Source: Catellatospora coxensis (GTDB lineage: Bacteria; Actinomycetota; Actinomycetes; Mycobacteriales; Micromonosporaceae). Taken from it: a stretch of 64,000 nt of DNA. The translations under genes were made by a program, and so were the position numbers. The stretch covers positions 1 through 64,000 of the forward strand of contig NZ_BONI01000042.1 in the NCBI RefSeq assembly GCF_016862635.1. The letters run 5' to 3'. Shown piece after piece: positions 8,906-17,793 of this stretch; position 1 is the first letter of the stretch; each line of letters begins with the position of its first letter. The notes below the pieces were generated by a model, which made no database searches, was not told the DNA's origin, and worked only from the letters and a program-made list of their open reading frames with translations.

Positions 8906-9676
8906 TCAGGTCTCCTCTTGCGCGTCGTCGGACGTGGGCGGGGTGAAGCCTGACGGCCATCTGGTCGACGCATCCCAGCGTATGGCCGACAGGCGGGCTC
9001 GCGCGAGGCGGCAGTCCGTGAGGTCCGCGCCTCTCAGGTCGGCTCGGTCGAGGTTCGCACCGGTCAGGTCGGTGCGGGTGAGGTCGGCTCCGATCAGGCT
9101 TGCCGCGCTGAGGTCGGCCAGGGCCGCGTCGGCGTTGGTCAGCCGGGCCTGCTGGAGGTTGGCCTTCGACAGGTCGGCCATCTCAAGGTTGGCCCTGTCC
9201 AGTGTGGCGTCGGTCAGGTTGGCGCCGGTCAGTCTGGCGCCGGAGAGGTTGGTGCCGGTCAGGTCCGCTCCGGCGCAGGCGGCGCCTGGCATTACGGCGC
9301 GTTCGAGCCGTGCCCCGGCGAGGTCCGCTCCGCTGAGCTGGGCGTCGGCGAGCGTGCCGTCGTGCAGCCACCCCTGGACCTCGAGTTCGAGCACGGCCCG
9401 GTTGGTGAGCCCGCGGTCGGTACTGGCCATCTCACGCACGAGCTGGCGACGCAGGCGCTGGTTCTCCCGGCGGGCGGCGAAGCGGTCGACGAGCAGGATG
9501 ATGATCGCCATCCCGACCAGTTCCGACCCGAGGTTGGCGTACAGGTCGTCGAGTAGGGCGGCGGGGTTCCAGCCGTGCTCGTGGAGGTGCCCTCCGATGA
9601 TGACGCCGACGCCGAGCAGCATGATGGCCGCGCCGAACGCCGTGGCGGGTAGCAGGCCGGTGCGGCGGGGCTTCAT
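8906..9676 (-). CDS. Membrane-anchored pentapeptide-repeat protein
   Basis: The protein has 256 residues. Two hydrophobic helices (about 9-31 and 49-68) are followed by a basic connector, then about 25 pentapeptide repeats of the A(D/N)LXX type (about 105-235), for example DLSGADLAGARL-like and NLTDATLDRANL runs, which should form a right-handed quadrilateral beta helix. The ATG overlaps the stop of the nSTAND gene by 4 bp (ATGA), so translation is coupled. Topology suggests a membrane partner displaying a rod-like protein-interaction surface, probably in the cytosol. Pairing with a STAND ATPase suggests it is the effector or anchor of that protein, which is inference. Confidence 0.85.
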   Translation of the reverse strand: MKPRRTGLLPATAFGAAIMLLGVGVIIGGHLHEHGWNPAALLDDLYANLGSELVGMAIIILLVDRFAARRENQRLRRQLVREMASTDRGLTNRAVLELEVQGWLHDGTLADAQLSGADLAGARLERAVMPGAACAGADLTGTNLSGARLTGANLTDATLDRANLEMADLSKANLQQARLTNADAALADLSAASLIGADLTRTDLTGANLDRADLRGADLTDCRLARARLSAIRWDASTRWPSGFTPPTSDDAQEET

Positions 9677-12600
9677 CGGCCGGTCCAGGGCAGCGGCTGC
9701 AGGTCGCCGGGCTGCCAGGTCGGGTCGACCTCGGGCACCGTGAGGGCGAGCCGGAAGGTGATGTAGTAGTTCCGGTTGGGTGGGATGTGCGCGTTGCGGC
9801 AGGCTGATCGGGCGTATCGGGCGCCGAGGTTCCAGCAGCCTCCGCGCAGTACCTTGCGGTCGCCGGTGGCCGGCCCGACCGGGTCGACGACCGGCTGGTC
9901 GGTGTAGGGGCCGTACCAGTCGAGGCACCACTCCCAGCACTGGCCGTGGATGTTGAACAGCCCGGCGGGGTTCGGGCGGAGGATCCCCGCCTCGTGTGTC
10001 TTGAGGCCGGAGTTGTCGGCGAACCAGCCGTGCCGGTCGAGCAGGGTCCGGTCGCTGCCGAAGCTGTAGGCGGTGGTGGTGCCCGCGCGGCAGGCGTACT
10101 CCCACTCCGCCTCGGTTGGCAGGCGTAGTGGCGCGTTCAACATCGCGCGCATGTCCGTCTCCTGGAGGCCTTGCTGGACCCGCGGCTGGTTGAGCGCATC
10201 CCCGACGGCGTCGTAGGTCTGCTCGCGCCCGGTGAGCCGTGAGCCGAGCCAGTCGGCGTAGAGCAGTGCTTCGTGCCAGGTCGGGGCGACGACGGGCTCG
10301 TGTCCGAGTGGGCTCCACTCGTCGATGTTCGGCAGGCCGCGTATGCCGGTGGCTGCCATGAAGTCCTCGAACTCGGCGCGGGTGACCTCGCGGTCGCACA
10401 TGGCAAACGAGCGTGTGATGGTGGTGTCCTGGCGTGGCGATTCGTAGTCGCTGCGTTCGGCTTCGATGCCGGGCGAGCCCATGAGGAACCGTCCGGGCCG
10501 GAACACCACGAACCTGAGCGGGCCTCGGGGCGTGGTCACGGTGAACCAGCGGCGCCGGCCCGTGGGGTCGTACGCGGCAGGGAGCTCCTGTGTGGGCAGT
10601 GCCCAGCGGCGACGCAGCCAGGTCGCGGCGGCTCGTACTCCAGGGTCGTCGGTCGCGAGGTGCTGCTGCGAAAGCGCGTCGATGCGGCTGGTGAGACGGT
10701 CGGCGTCGGGATGTGAGGCGTACTCGCCCAGTGCCAGCAACAGGCCGTAACGGGACGCCTGGTCGACCGCACCGCTCGCGTGGTCGAGCAGGAGTTCGGG
10801 CGGCACGAGGCGGGTGGCGGCGCTGAACGTGAACTGGGTGAGCAGCTCAGTGTCGCCGCTGGTCGTCAGGACCTCGTCGAAGTCGGGTCGCACGCCCAGG
10901 CGCAGCAGGGTGCTCAGGGCCGCCGCACGGCGGCGGCCAAGCCGTACCCGGTCGACCTCTGCTGCTTCGTTGTCGGGCTCGGTGTGGGCGATGACCTTGA
11001 GTACTCGTACCGCGTCGTCGGTGACGGCCGTCGCGAGCGCCTCGAAGATCGCCTCGTAGTTCTGCGGCATGGCGTCGGCGGCCATCCGCGCCAGTAGTTC
11101 GGGCTGGTCGGCCGCTAGATCGAGCAGCACCACCGCTCGGGTCTCCCGGTTGGCGGCGCGTAGCTCGGACTCGTCGGCAAAGAGCGTGAACAGCGGCTCC
11201 AGCAGGTGGAGCCGGACGGGCCGCAGCGCGTCGACGTAGGTGCGCAGGTGCAGCTGGTTCTGGCGGACGAGTTCGGCGGCGACGGTCGCGGCGATGTCGT
11301 GCCAGCGGGTGTCGTCGGGGTCGCCGGCGGCGAGCAGTACGGAGTTCGCCAGCAGCGGGGCCGACGCAGGGTGGGCGGCTTGCCAGAGGTGTTCAGTCAT
11401 CAGGTCCCGGTGCGGGCCGACGGCGTCCCGTACGGCGATGAGTTCGTCCGGCCAGAGCTGGTTGAGATCGCCGAGTAGGAGCTTGGCCTGCTCGCGGTCG
11501 GCGGTTAGCAGCGCGAGCCGTAGCCGCCAGCGCTGGCGGATCGCGGCGGTGTCGAGACGGCCGCGCAGTTGTGCGCGCAGCTGCGGATCAGCGTCGGCGA
11601 AGGTCGCCGCGAGCTGCGGCACGTCCCTGGGCAACACGGTGACCAGCTGTTCGACGCGTGCGAGGGCTTGGCGCTGCTCTTCGGCGCGGGCCTGGGCGAT
11701 GCTCGTGTCGAGGTAGCCGAGCAGGTCGGGTGCGATCGATTCGCGGCCTTTGAGGGTGAGCCATCGGTGCGCTTCGTCGAGGATGCCGCCGCGCAGCACG
11801 GCGGCGTCCTGGTCCGGGGCTCGCCGCCATTCGGATGCCCACTGCCGGGTGCGTTGCTGCCAGAGCAGGAACTGCCTGTCTTCCACGAGCCAGCCGCGCA
11901 GCCGCTGCCATGACCGGATGATCGCCTCGTGCGCGAGTTCCACCGTCGGTCCTGATCCGGCGTCGGCGTCGGTGACGACAAGCCTGGCGTCGGCCAGCGC
12001 CCGGACCACGGTGTCGACGCCGGGTAGCGCCGTCACCTCTGCCAGCGGAGTTCGGCGGCGTGCGTCGTTGCCGTCCTCCTCGGGCCGCGATACCTGCACG
12101 AGCCGCACGAACAGCTGCCGGGCGGCGTACTGCTGCTCGGGCGACAGCGACGTGTAGACCTCTTCGGCCCGCGCGGTGATCGACCCGGCCAGCCGCCCGA
12201 TCTGCTCGTACGCGGCGATAGTGAGCGTGGACCCGGCGCGGCGCTCCCACAGCCGTGTCAGGGCGAACTCCACCAGCGGAAGGTTGCCCGGCTCCAGGCC
12301 GGCGTCGTCGAGGATCTGCTCGGTCAGGCCCTGCTCCAGGGTGAGCCCTGCCGCTCGGGCCGGTTCGGTGACCGCCTGCAGAAGCTCGATCCGGTTCATC
12401 GGCGGCAGGTGAACGACGTGGTCCTGCAGGACGTCGGAGAAGGCGCGGTGGGCGACGAGCCGCCCGTAGAAGTCGCCGCGAAACGTCAGCACGAGCTTCA
12501 CGTCGCCTGCCTGCACGATGGCGACGAGATCGTCGAGGAACCGCACCGGCGCGCTGTCGTCGGCGCTGTGCGTGAACACCTCCTCGAACTGGTCGACGAC

Positions 12601-13194
12601 CACCAGCAGCCGCTGCCCGCTGCCAAACAGGCGCCGCCCGACCGCCTCCATCACGCTCGACGCACCCGGGCTGATCGCCTCCACCAGTGCCAGCTGGGGG
12701 TCGGTGCCAGGCCGCGTCACCGCGACATCCCAGTGACCTGCCGCACGGAGCCGAGGCAGGACTCCGGCGAGCACAACCGAGGACTTCCCGCTGCCGGACG
12801 CACCGACGACCGCCACCAGCGGGCCCGCCTCCAGCCGCCTCAGGATCCGGCGCACGGCGGTGCCACGGCCGAAGAACAGCGCCGCGTCCTCCTCCCGGAA
12901 GGCGAACAGGCCCCGGTACGGGCATGGTGTTCCGTCGCCCGTTCCGGTTCCTCCGGCACCCATGCCAGGCGCGCGGTACAGGCGCCAGATGAGTTCGGCG
13001 TTCGCCGAGTCGAGCCGGAGAGCGGCGATCACGCTGGTGAGGTACTGGGCGCTCGGAGCCCGCTCGCCGCGTTCGATGTTGCTGACGCCTGATTCGTGGA
13101 ACCCGACGCGCAGCGCCAGGTCCCGCTGTGACAGGCGGGCCTCCAGGCGCAGCCTGCGCAGCAGTTCGCCCAGGTCCGGCATGTCCGGGCTCAT
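9673..13194 (-). CDS. XRE-HTH / nSTAND ATPase / HEAT-like / FGE-sulfatase-modifying multidomain protein
   Basis: The protein has 1173 residues. Residues 8-62 form an XRE helix-turn-helix (LRLEARLSQRDLALRVGF and SNIERGERAP). PYRGLFAFREEDAALFFGR (92-110) is the signature start of the novel STAND NTPase 1 module, with Walker A GASGSGKSS (131-139) and Walker B LLVVVDQFEE (196-205). Residues 480-870 are helical and repeat-like. The last 294 residues are a formylglycine-generating-enzyme/SUMF1 domain (FLMGSPG, LPTEAEWEYACRAG, NIHGQCWEWCLDW, VLRGGCW, ITFRLA). STAND proteins are ligand-gated switches; the FGE fold often acts as a binding domain. It starts 4 bp after the carbamoyltransferase stop and overlaps the pentapeptide gene. 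A defence sensor is a plausible role. Confidence 0.88.
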   Translation of the reverse strand: MSPDMPDLGELLRRLRLEARLSQRDLALRVGFHESGVSNIERGERAPSAQYLTSVIAALRLDSANAELIWRLYRAPGMGAGGTGTGDGTPCPYRGLFAFREEDAALFFGRGTAVRRILRRLEAGPLVAVVGASGSGKSSVVLAGVLPRLRAAGHWDVAVTRPGTDPQLALVEAISPGASSVMEAVGRRLFGSGQRLLVVVDQFEEVFTHSADDSAPVRFLDDLVAIVQAGDVKLVLTFRGDFYGRLVAHRAFSDVLQDHVVHLPPMNRIELLQAVTEPARAAGLTLEQGLTEQILDDAGLEPGNLPLVEFALTRLWERRAGSTLTIAAYEQIGRLAGSITARAEEVYTSLSPEQQYAARQLFVRLVQVSRPEEDGNDARRRTPLAEVTALPGVDTVVRALADARLVVTDADAGSGPTVELAHEAIIRSWQRLRGWLVEDRQFLLWQQRTRQWASEWRRAPDQDAAVLRGGILDEAHRWLTLKGRESIAPDLLGYLDTSIAQARAEEQRQALARVEQLVTVLPRDVPQLAATFADADPQLRAQLRGRLDTAAIRQRWRLRLALLTADREQAKLLLGDLNQLWPDELIAVRDAVGPHRDLMTEHLWQAAHPASAPLLANSVLLAAGDPDDTRWHDIAATVAAELVRQNQLHLRTYVDALRPVRLHLLEPLFTLFADESELRAANRETRAVVLLDLAADQPELLARMAADAMPQNYEAIFEALATAVTDDAVRVLKVIAHTEPDNEAAEVDRVRLGRRRAAALSTLLRLGVRPDFDEVLTTSGDTELLTQFTFSAATRLVPPELLLDHASGAVDQASRYGLLLALGEYASHPDADRLTSRIDALSQQHLATDDPGVRAAATWLRRRWALPTQELPAAYDPTGRRRWFTVTTPRGPLRFVVFRPGRFLMGSPGIEAERSDYESPRQDTTITRSFAMCDREVTRAEFEDFMAATGIRGLPNIDEWSPLGHEPVVAPTWHEALLYADWLGSRLTGREQTYDAVGDALNQPRVQQGLQETDMRAMLNAPLRLPTEAEWEYACRAGTTTAYSFGSDRTLLDRHGWFADNSGLKTHEAGILRPNPAGLFNIHGQCWEWCLDWYGPYTDQPVVDPVGPATGDRKVLRGGCWNLGARYARSACRNAHIPPNRNYYITFRLALTVPEVDPTWQPGDLQPLPWTGR

Positions 13195-13198
13195 CGCG

Positions 13199-14764
13199 TC
13201 ACCTGCCGGCCCGGACGAACAGGCGCTCGCCGGCGACGAAGCCGTCCAGGCCGCGGTCGACGGCGAGCTCGACCAGGTCGCTGGTCCGGTTGACGAACCC
13301 CTTGCCGGGGAAGTTCAGCGACGTGTTGCAGAGCACGCCGACTCCGGTGCGCCGCGCGAAGGCGCCGAGGGTGTCGTAGAGCAGCGGGTTGTCGCCGCGG
13401 CGAACGGTCTGCACCCTGGCGGTGCCGTCGGCGTGCGTCACCGCGCCCAGCCGCGAGTCGGTCACCTGCTGGAAGTAGAGCATGTATGGGCTCGGGCCGG
13501 TCCAGTCGAAGTACCGGCTCACGTCCTCCTCCCGGCACACCGGAGCCACCGGGCGGTACCCCTCGCGGAACTTAATCTTGTTGAGCCGGTCTCTGGTCTC
13601 CTGCCGAAACGGTGCCGCCAGCAGCGAGCGGTTGCCCAGGGCCCGCGGCCCAATCTCGGCGAGGCCCTGCCCGACCGCAATGATCCGGTCGTCGGCAAGC
13701 AGCCCGGCGAGGGTGTCGGCGTCCAGGGGCAGTTCCGTGAACATGTCCGATACGACGGCGTCTTCGTCGAAGTCCTGTCCGGCGTACACGCTCCAGGTGA
13801 TCTTCGCGGAACCGGTGAAGTGCCGTTGGGCGTCCACGGCGGTGCCGATCGCCGAGCCGGTGTCGTTGGGGCAGGGTGGCACGAACACGTCGTCGAACAG
13901 GCCGCATTCGCGCCAGCGGGTGTTCCAGTCGCAGTTCAGGCCGCAGCCGCCGGCGATCAGCAGCGGATACCCCTTGGTCAGCGTGCGGGTCGCCACCGCG
14001 AAGAAGCGGTCGAAGATCGCGGCGGAGTGGTGTGCCGCGAGGTTCTTCAACGCCTGCGACTCCACGCCGATGTCGTGGAACGGCGAGTCCGCCAGCTCTT
14101 CCTTGGGGCTGGTGAGCAGTATCGAGCGGCGCGACAGCACCCACTCGATCACCTCGCGGCCGGCGTCATCGAGCCCCGAACCGTCGGCATAGCCTGCCAG
14201 CGCCATGAGCTTGCCTGCGTTGGAGAACCGGAACCCGCCATTGACCGACGGCGCGCTCGGATCGGCCAGCGCGAAGATGTACTGGTACTTGTTACCCGGG
14301 TCCTCCATGACCTCCGCGACGCGTGTGATCGCCAGGTCCGGCGAGATCTCGTAGAAGGATCCGATGTTGCCCTCCCAGATGAGGGCGTAGCAGGGCTCAC
14401 CCTGGGGGTAGGGCGACATGCCGTATGCCGACAGCAGGTGCGAGCGCTCGTGCGTCGAGGAGAAGACCTGCACGTCGTGGCCGAAGAAGCGGCTTCGCTC
14501 GACCTGGGTGTGTGAGCCGTCCCAGCCGAAGTAGCCGGCGCCGAGGCGGCGGTCGGCGGAGTGGAAGCCTTTGGCCCAGCCGCTGACGCACACCACGTCG
14601 GGCAGTTGGTCCGTGCTGGCCGCGGCTTCGAGTAGCAGGCTTGGCGTCACGTCGGCATAGCGGTCGAACGAGTCCTTCTCCGCCTCCAGGGAATATGCGA
14701 GAACGCCGTCCGCCAGCAGGGCGATGGTGCCGTCGTGGCCGGGCTTGAACGACATGATCCGCAC
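13199..14764 (-). CDS. Carbamoyltransferase, NodU/TobZ family
   Basis: The protein has 521 residues, somewhat shorter than the usual 550-600. Family marks are the N-terminal HDGTIALL (10-17), metal-site histidines in STHERSHL (H105, H109), AGGCGLNCDWN (271-281), NDTGSA (300-305), GPRALGNRSLL (372-382) and NTSLNF near the C-terminus. The family transfers carbamoyl from carbamoyl phosphate, via a carbamoyladenylate, to a hydroxyl of an antibiotic, Nod factor or other acceptor. GTG at 14764 lies behind a G-rich stretch; the ATG at 14755 is an alternative. It is first in an operon with the nSTAND and pentapeptide genes, an unusual context with no sugar or antibiotic biosynthesis nearby, so the acceptor is unknown. 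Confidence 0.9.
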   Translation of the reverse strand: MRIMSFKPGHDGTIALLADGVLAYSLEAEKDSFDRYADVTPSLLLEAAASTDQLPDVVCVSGWAKGFHSADRRLGAGYFGWDGSHTQVERSRFFGHDVQVFSSTHERSHLLSAYGMSPYPQGEPCYALIWEGNIGSFYEISPDLAITRVAEVMEDPGNKYQYIFALADPSAPSVNGGFRFSNAGKLMALAGYADGSGLDDAGREVIEWVLSRRSILLTSPKEELADSPFHDIGVESQALKNLAAHHSAAIFDRFFAVATRTLTKGYPLLIAGGCGLNCDWNTRWRECGLFDDVFVPPCPNDTGSAIGTAVDAQRHFTGSAKITWSVYAGQDFDEDAVVSDMFTELPLDADTLAGLLADDRIIAVGQGLAEIGPRALGNRSLLAAPFRQETRDRLNKIKFREGYRPVAPVCREEDVSRYFDWTGPSPYMLYFQQVTDSRLGAVTHADGTARVQTVRRGDNPLLYDTLGAFARRTGVGVLCNTSLNFPGKGFVNRTSDLVELAVDRGLDGFVAGERLFVRAGR

Positions 14765-14806
14765 GTTCCGCCCCCCGCCCCACGGAGATCACACCGAGTC
14801 GAGTCC

Positions 14807-14836
14807 AAATTACTCAGTGCGAACAAAGGCAGTCAA
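14807..14836 (-). promoter_or_regulatory. Putative promoter of the carbamoyltransferase-nSTAND operon
   Basis: On the minus strand TTGACT (14836-14831) and TAATTT (14812-14807) are separated by 18 bp, close to consensus for a high-GC genome. The predicted transcript would have a leader of about 35 nt before the GTG at 14764. Confidence 0.6.
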
Positions 14837-15010
14837 CCGACTTCGATGTCGCCGATAAGTCGAGGTTGTTGGGGCGGCGATGGATGGGCTGGGCGAGACG
14901 GGTGCGATCGTCTGCCCAGCCCGACGCCCACCGCCGCTGCCTGTTCGCGAACGTCGGCGAGGTCATGGCTCCATTCAGCGTGATCGGGCGGCATACAGTC
15001 GAGCTGGTCG

Positions 15011-15035
15011 ATGTAGACAGCGTGGTTGTCTACAT
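15011..15035. promoter_or_regulatory. Operator-like inverted repeat upstream of the XRE regulator
   Basis: ATGTAGACA (15011-15019) and TGTCTACAT (15027-15035) are a perfect 9-bp inverted repeat with a 7-bp spacer, about 150 bp upstream of the regulator start. Dimensions suit a dimeric repressor; the core GTAGACA/TGTCTAC resembles operators of GntR-type proteins, though no GntR gene is present nearby. Confidence 0.55.
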
Positions 15036-15185
15036 GCCGTGTCGTACGCTGACCGGTGAGCCGGTACCCGCCTACGCTGGCCGGGCGGGGTCCACTTGAT
15101 CGGTTCCGGACACGCTGGTAGATCGATCAGTGCAGTGAGGATGAGCTGTGCCGACCAGGGACGGCCACGCGGACCGGAGGCGATC

Positions 15186-16601
15186 ATGGCGCAGGCGGAG
15201 CGGGAACTGACGCCGTACACCTCGCCCTCGCACTACTTCGGCGCGGAGCTTCGCCACTGGCGCCGAATGCGCGGCCTCTCCCAAGCCCAGCTCGGCGGCC
15301 AGGTCTTCTGCAGCGGCCACCTCATCGGGCGAATCGAGAAGGCCGAACGGCGTGCCACGCCCGATCTCGTAGCGCGGCTCGACACGGTTCTGGGCACCGG
15401 TGGCGCGCTCGCGCGCCTGCTGCCGACCGCCGAACCTCGCCCAGCGGCACCTACGGACATCGCCAGCGCAGATGCCGACGATCCAGGTGTCCCAGAGGAA
15501 GGCCTTGGCTGGTGCGCCACTCCAGCGGCTACGGTTGCCTCGGTAACCGGGCTGTGGAGGGCGGACATGAGACGGCGCAGCGTGATCGGCTCCGCCTGGC
15601 TCGCCTTCGCGCTCGCCGAGCCGGTCGGGCGGTGGCTGCTCGATCCGGTTGACGTTGACGTGCAGAGCGCCGGTGGACGCCGTGTCGGCCAGACCGACGT
15701 CGATGCGCTATGGACGATGTGCGGTTCCTTCGCCGACGCCGACCGTCAGCTCGGCGGAGGCTATGCGCGCGGCACCCTCATCCACTTCGCCGACCAGGTG
15801 ATGGCCCCGCTGCTGGAGGGCGCCTTCACGGAGTCCGTGGGCAGGAGGTTGTTCGCTGCGGCGGCGCGGCTGTGCGACATCGCCGGCTTCATGTGCTTCG
15901 ACTCGGGTCACCAAGGGCTGGGGCAGCGCTATCTCATCCAGTCGCTGAGGATGGCGAAGATCAGCGGCGATGTGGCCCTCGGTGCGCACATCCTCGTCGA
16001 CATGGCGATGCAGGCCCACCATCTGCGCCAGCCGCACCAGGCTGTGGCGTTGAGCGAGGCCGGTGTCACCACCGCCCGGCGGTCCGGGTCGGCATCGACG
16101 CTGGCCCGGTGCCATGCCATGCACTCGCGCGCTCTAGCGTCGCAAGGCGATGCCAGAGGCAGCGACGAGGCGCTGAACCGTGCCGAGCGGGCGCTCGATC
16201 ATGCGGCTCCGGACGACGAGCCGGTGTGGATCAGGTTCTTCACAGCCCAGCAGCTCGCGGCCGAGTCGATGTACGCTGCAGCGGATCTGGGACGCGGCGA
16301 GCACGTCCGCCGGCACGCGGCCACGGCCCTCGGCGCGGTCGGCAGCATGCAGCGCCGCCACGTTCTTGCCACGGCCACGCTCGCCGGCTCGTACCTGTCG
16401 GTGCCGGGCGGGCGCGGTGAGGCCGACGTCGACCAGGCGTGCCGGGTCCTCGATGACGTCCTGCCCACTGTCGGCAGCCTGACCAGCGTTCGCGCACTGA
16501 CGGCCGTCAACGACATACGCATCCGGCTCGCGCCGTACGCCGCGCGGCCCTCGGTCCAGCGGCTGGAGCAGGCCCTGCGCCACGGCGCGGCAACCGCGTG
16601 A
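15186..16601 (+). CDS. XRE-family transcriptional regulator with TPR-like C-terminus
   Basis: The protein has 471 residues. The helix-turn-helix lies at about 18-70 (FGAELRHWRRMRGLSQAQLG, then CSGHLIGRIEKAERRATPDL), followed by a long alpha-helical region with TPR-like hairpins (for example SALRMAK-type helices, HHLRQPHQAVALSEAG and SQGDARGSDEALNRAERALD). This architecture is common among actinobacterial regulators adjacent to RiPP and specialised-metabolite clusters. ATG 15186 was chosen because CGGAGG lies 7 nt upstream and the HTH then falls near the N-terminus. The stop overlaps the next GTG (GTGA), coupling it to the phosphotransferase gene. It probably controls the downstream lanthipeptide cluster. 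Confidence 0.85.
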   Translation: MAQAERELTPYTSPSHYFGAELRHWRRMRGLSQAQLGGQVFCSGHLIGRIEKAERRATPDLVARLDTVLGTGGALARLLPTAEPRPAAPTDIASADADDPGVPEEGLGWCATPAATVASVTGLWRADMRRRSVIGSAWLAFALAEPVGRWLLDPVDVDVQSAGGRRVGQTDVDALWTMCGSFADADRQLGGGYARGTLIHFADQVMAPLLEGAFTESVGRRLFAAAARLCDIAGFMCFDSGHQGLGQRYLIQSLRMAKISGDVALGAHILVDMAMQAHHLRQPHQAVALSEAGVTTARRSGSASTLARCHAMHSRALASQGDARGSDEALNRAERALDHAAPDDEPVWIRFFTAQQLAAESMYAAADLGRGEHVRRHAATALGAVGSMQRRHVLATATLAGSYLSVPGGRGEADVDQACRVLDDVLPTVGSLTSVRALTAVNDIRIRLAPYAARPSVQRLEQALRHGAATA

Positions 16602-17521
16602 GCCTGCCCGCCCACGCCGTGCCGCCGTTGGACCCCGAGGCGGCGATGCTGTCGGCCTGCCGTGACGCGGGTCTGGACGCGAGCGGCGCTCGGCTGCTGC
16701 ACCACTACTCGAACGCCATCTTCTACCTTCCCGCCGAGGACGCGGTGGCCCGCGTCACCAGCGGCGCGGGCTCACATGACCGGGTGCGGCTCACACACGA
16801 CCTGGCCAGGTGGCTCGTGGATGACTGCCGTTTCCCGGCGACCCGGCCGCTACCAGGCGTCGACATCATCGACGTCGCCGACGACACCGTGGTCAGCTTC
16901 TGGCTTTTCTACCGGCAGCCGGAACAGCCGGCTCCGCTGACGTCTGCCCACCTGGCCGCGCTCCTGCGCGAGTTGCACCGGCTCGAGTCTCCGCCGATGG
17001 CGCTGCCGACCTGGGAACCGCTGGTGTCGTTGCACGACACGTTGCACGACCCGAACCTGTCGAGGTGCCTGCCCGAACACGAGCATGGATGGCTGCTCGA
17101 ACGGGTCGCGGCGATACGCGAACAGCTGCGCGGCATCGACTGGCCGCTCGGTGTCGGCCTGATCCACGGCGACGCGTGGGCAGGCAACCTACTGCACGCC
17201 GAAGTCGGTCCCGCACCGGTCATCCTGGGCGACTGGGACTGGGCCAGCACGGGTCCGCGGGAGGTCGACCTCATCCCCACCTGGCACGCAGCCGCGCGCT
17301 ACGGCAAAGGCGCGAACTGGGTGGACGAGTTCCGTGCCGTCTACGGATACGACCTCGCCGACTGGGATGGCTTCCCCACGTTGATGGCCATGCGCGACCT
17401 CGTGCAGCTGACCGGCCCCATGCGCCGCGCCTCAGACTCGCCCAGACACGCCGCCGCTCTCCGGCAACGGCTCGATGCACTTCTCGCCGGGGACACGATG
17501 TCCCCGTGGATCGCGTTGTAG
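16598..17521 (+). CDS. Aminoglycoside phosphotransferase (APH)-family kinase
   Basis: The protein has 307 residues with the APH/choline kinase fold. The Brenner motif is LIHGDAWAGNLL (H190, D192), and the metal-binding segment is ILGDWDWASTGPREVDL (D212, D214). The N-terminal lobe is short, with GAGSHDRVRLTHDLARWL. It starts with a GTG overlapping the regulator stop by 4 bp. Substrates of this family range from aminoglycosides to small metabolites and peptides. In class V lanthipeptide clusters an APH-like LanK takes part in dehydration, but this cluster has a LanB enzyme instead, so a resistance, regulatory or accessory role is equally possible. Confidence 0.82.
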   Translation: MSLPAHAVPPLDPEAAMLSACRDAGLDASGARLLHHYSNAIFYLPAEDAVARVTSGAGSHDRVRLTHDLARWLVDDCRFPATRPLPGVDIIDVADDTVVSFWLFYRQPEQPAPLTSAHLAALLRELHRLESPPMALPTWEPLVSLHDTLHDPNLSRCLPEHEHGWLLERVAAIREQLRGIDWPLGVGLIHGDAWAGNLLHAEVGPAPVILGDWDWASTGPREVDLIPTWHAAARYGKGANWVDEFRAVYGYDLADWDGFPTLMAMRDLVQLTGPMRRASDSPRHAAALRQRLDALLAGDTMSPWIAL

Positions 17522-17567
17522 GCGAAGACCGCCACTTCTCGACCCTGATCAGGCACGGCGACGTGCG

Positions 17568-17598
17568 GCCATGCTGACAACGCCGCTGTCAGCATGGC
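17568..17598. terminator. Perfect hairpin after regulator-kinase operon
   Basis: GCCATGCTGACA (17568-17579) and TGTCAGCATGGC (17587-17598) form a perfect 12-bp stem with a 7-nt loop, 46 bp past the kinase stop. No T-run follows, which is usual in high-GC actinobacteria. The rest of the 270-bp gap to 17793 shows nothing else clear. Confidence 0.6.
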
Positions 17599-17793
17599 AC
17601 CTATCGATTCCGATCTTCCCGTGCTGCTCAATGGGATCCGGGACGCCGACACGACGGCCGGAACCATCCGGTGCGGTCGGCTCTCACAGATGACCCGCCA
17701 AGGCCAGACCCAGGCGTGATGCGCCGCAGTCCGGCTGCCAGCCGACAACTGCCCGCGCACCGTGCAGACCACCGCCAGGGAGATGAGATACGC

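Noticed and set aside
12860-14515. 551-codon plus-strand open frame
   Set aside because: It overlaps the start of the nSTAND gene and most of the carbamoyltransferase gene in antisense; both minus-strand genes have clear family motifs.
9673-14764. Diversity-generating retroelement around the FGE domain
   Set aside because: No reverse transcriptase and no template/variable repeat pair was seen within the window.
17671-17793. Longer start for the 110-residue gene before the lanthipeptide precursor
   Set aside because: The extra 41 residues are Pro/Arg-rich and lack a ribosome-binding site; GGGAGATGA supports the start at 17794.
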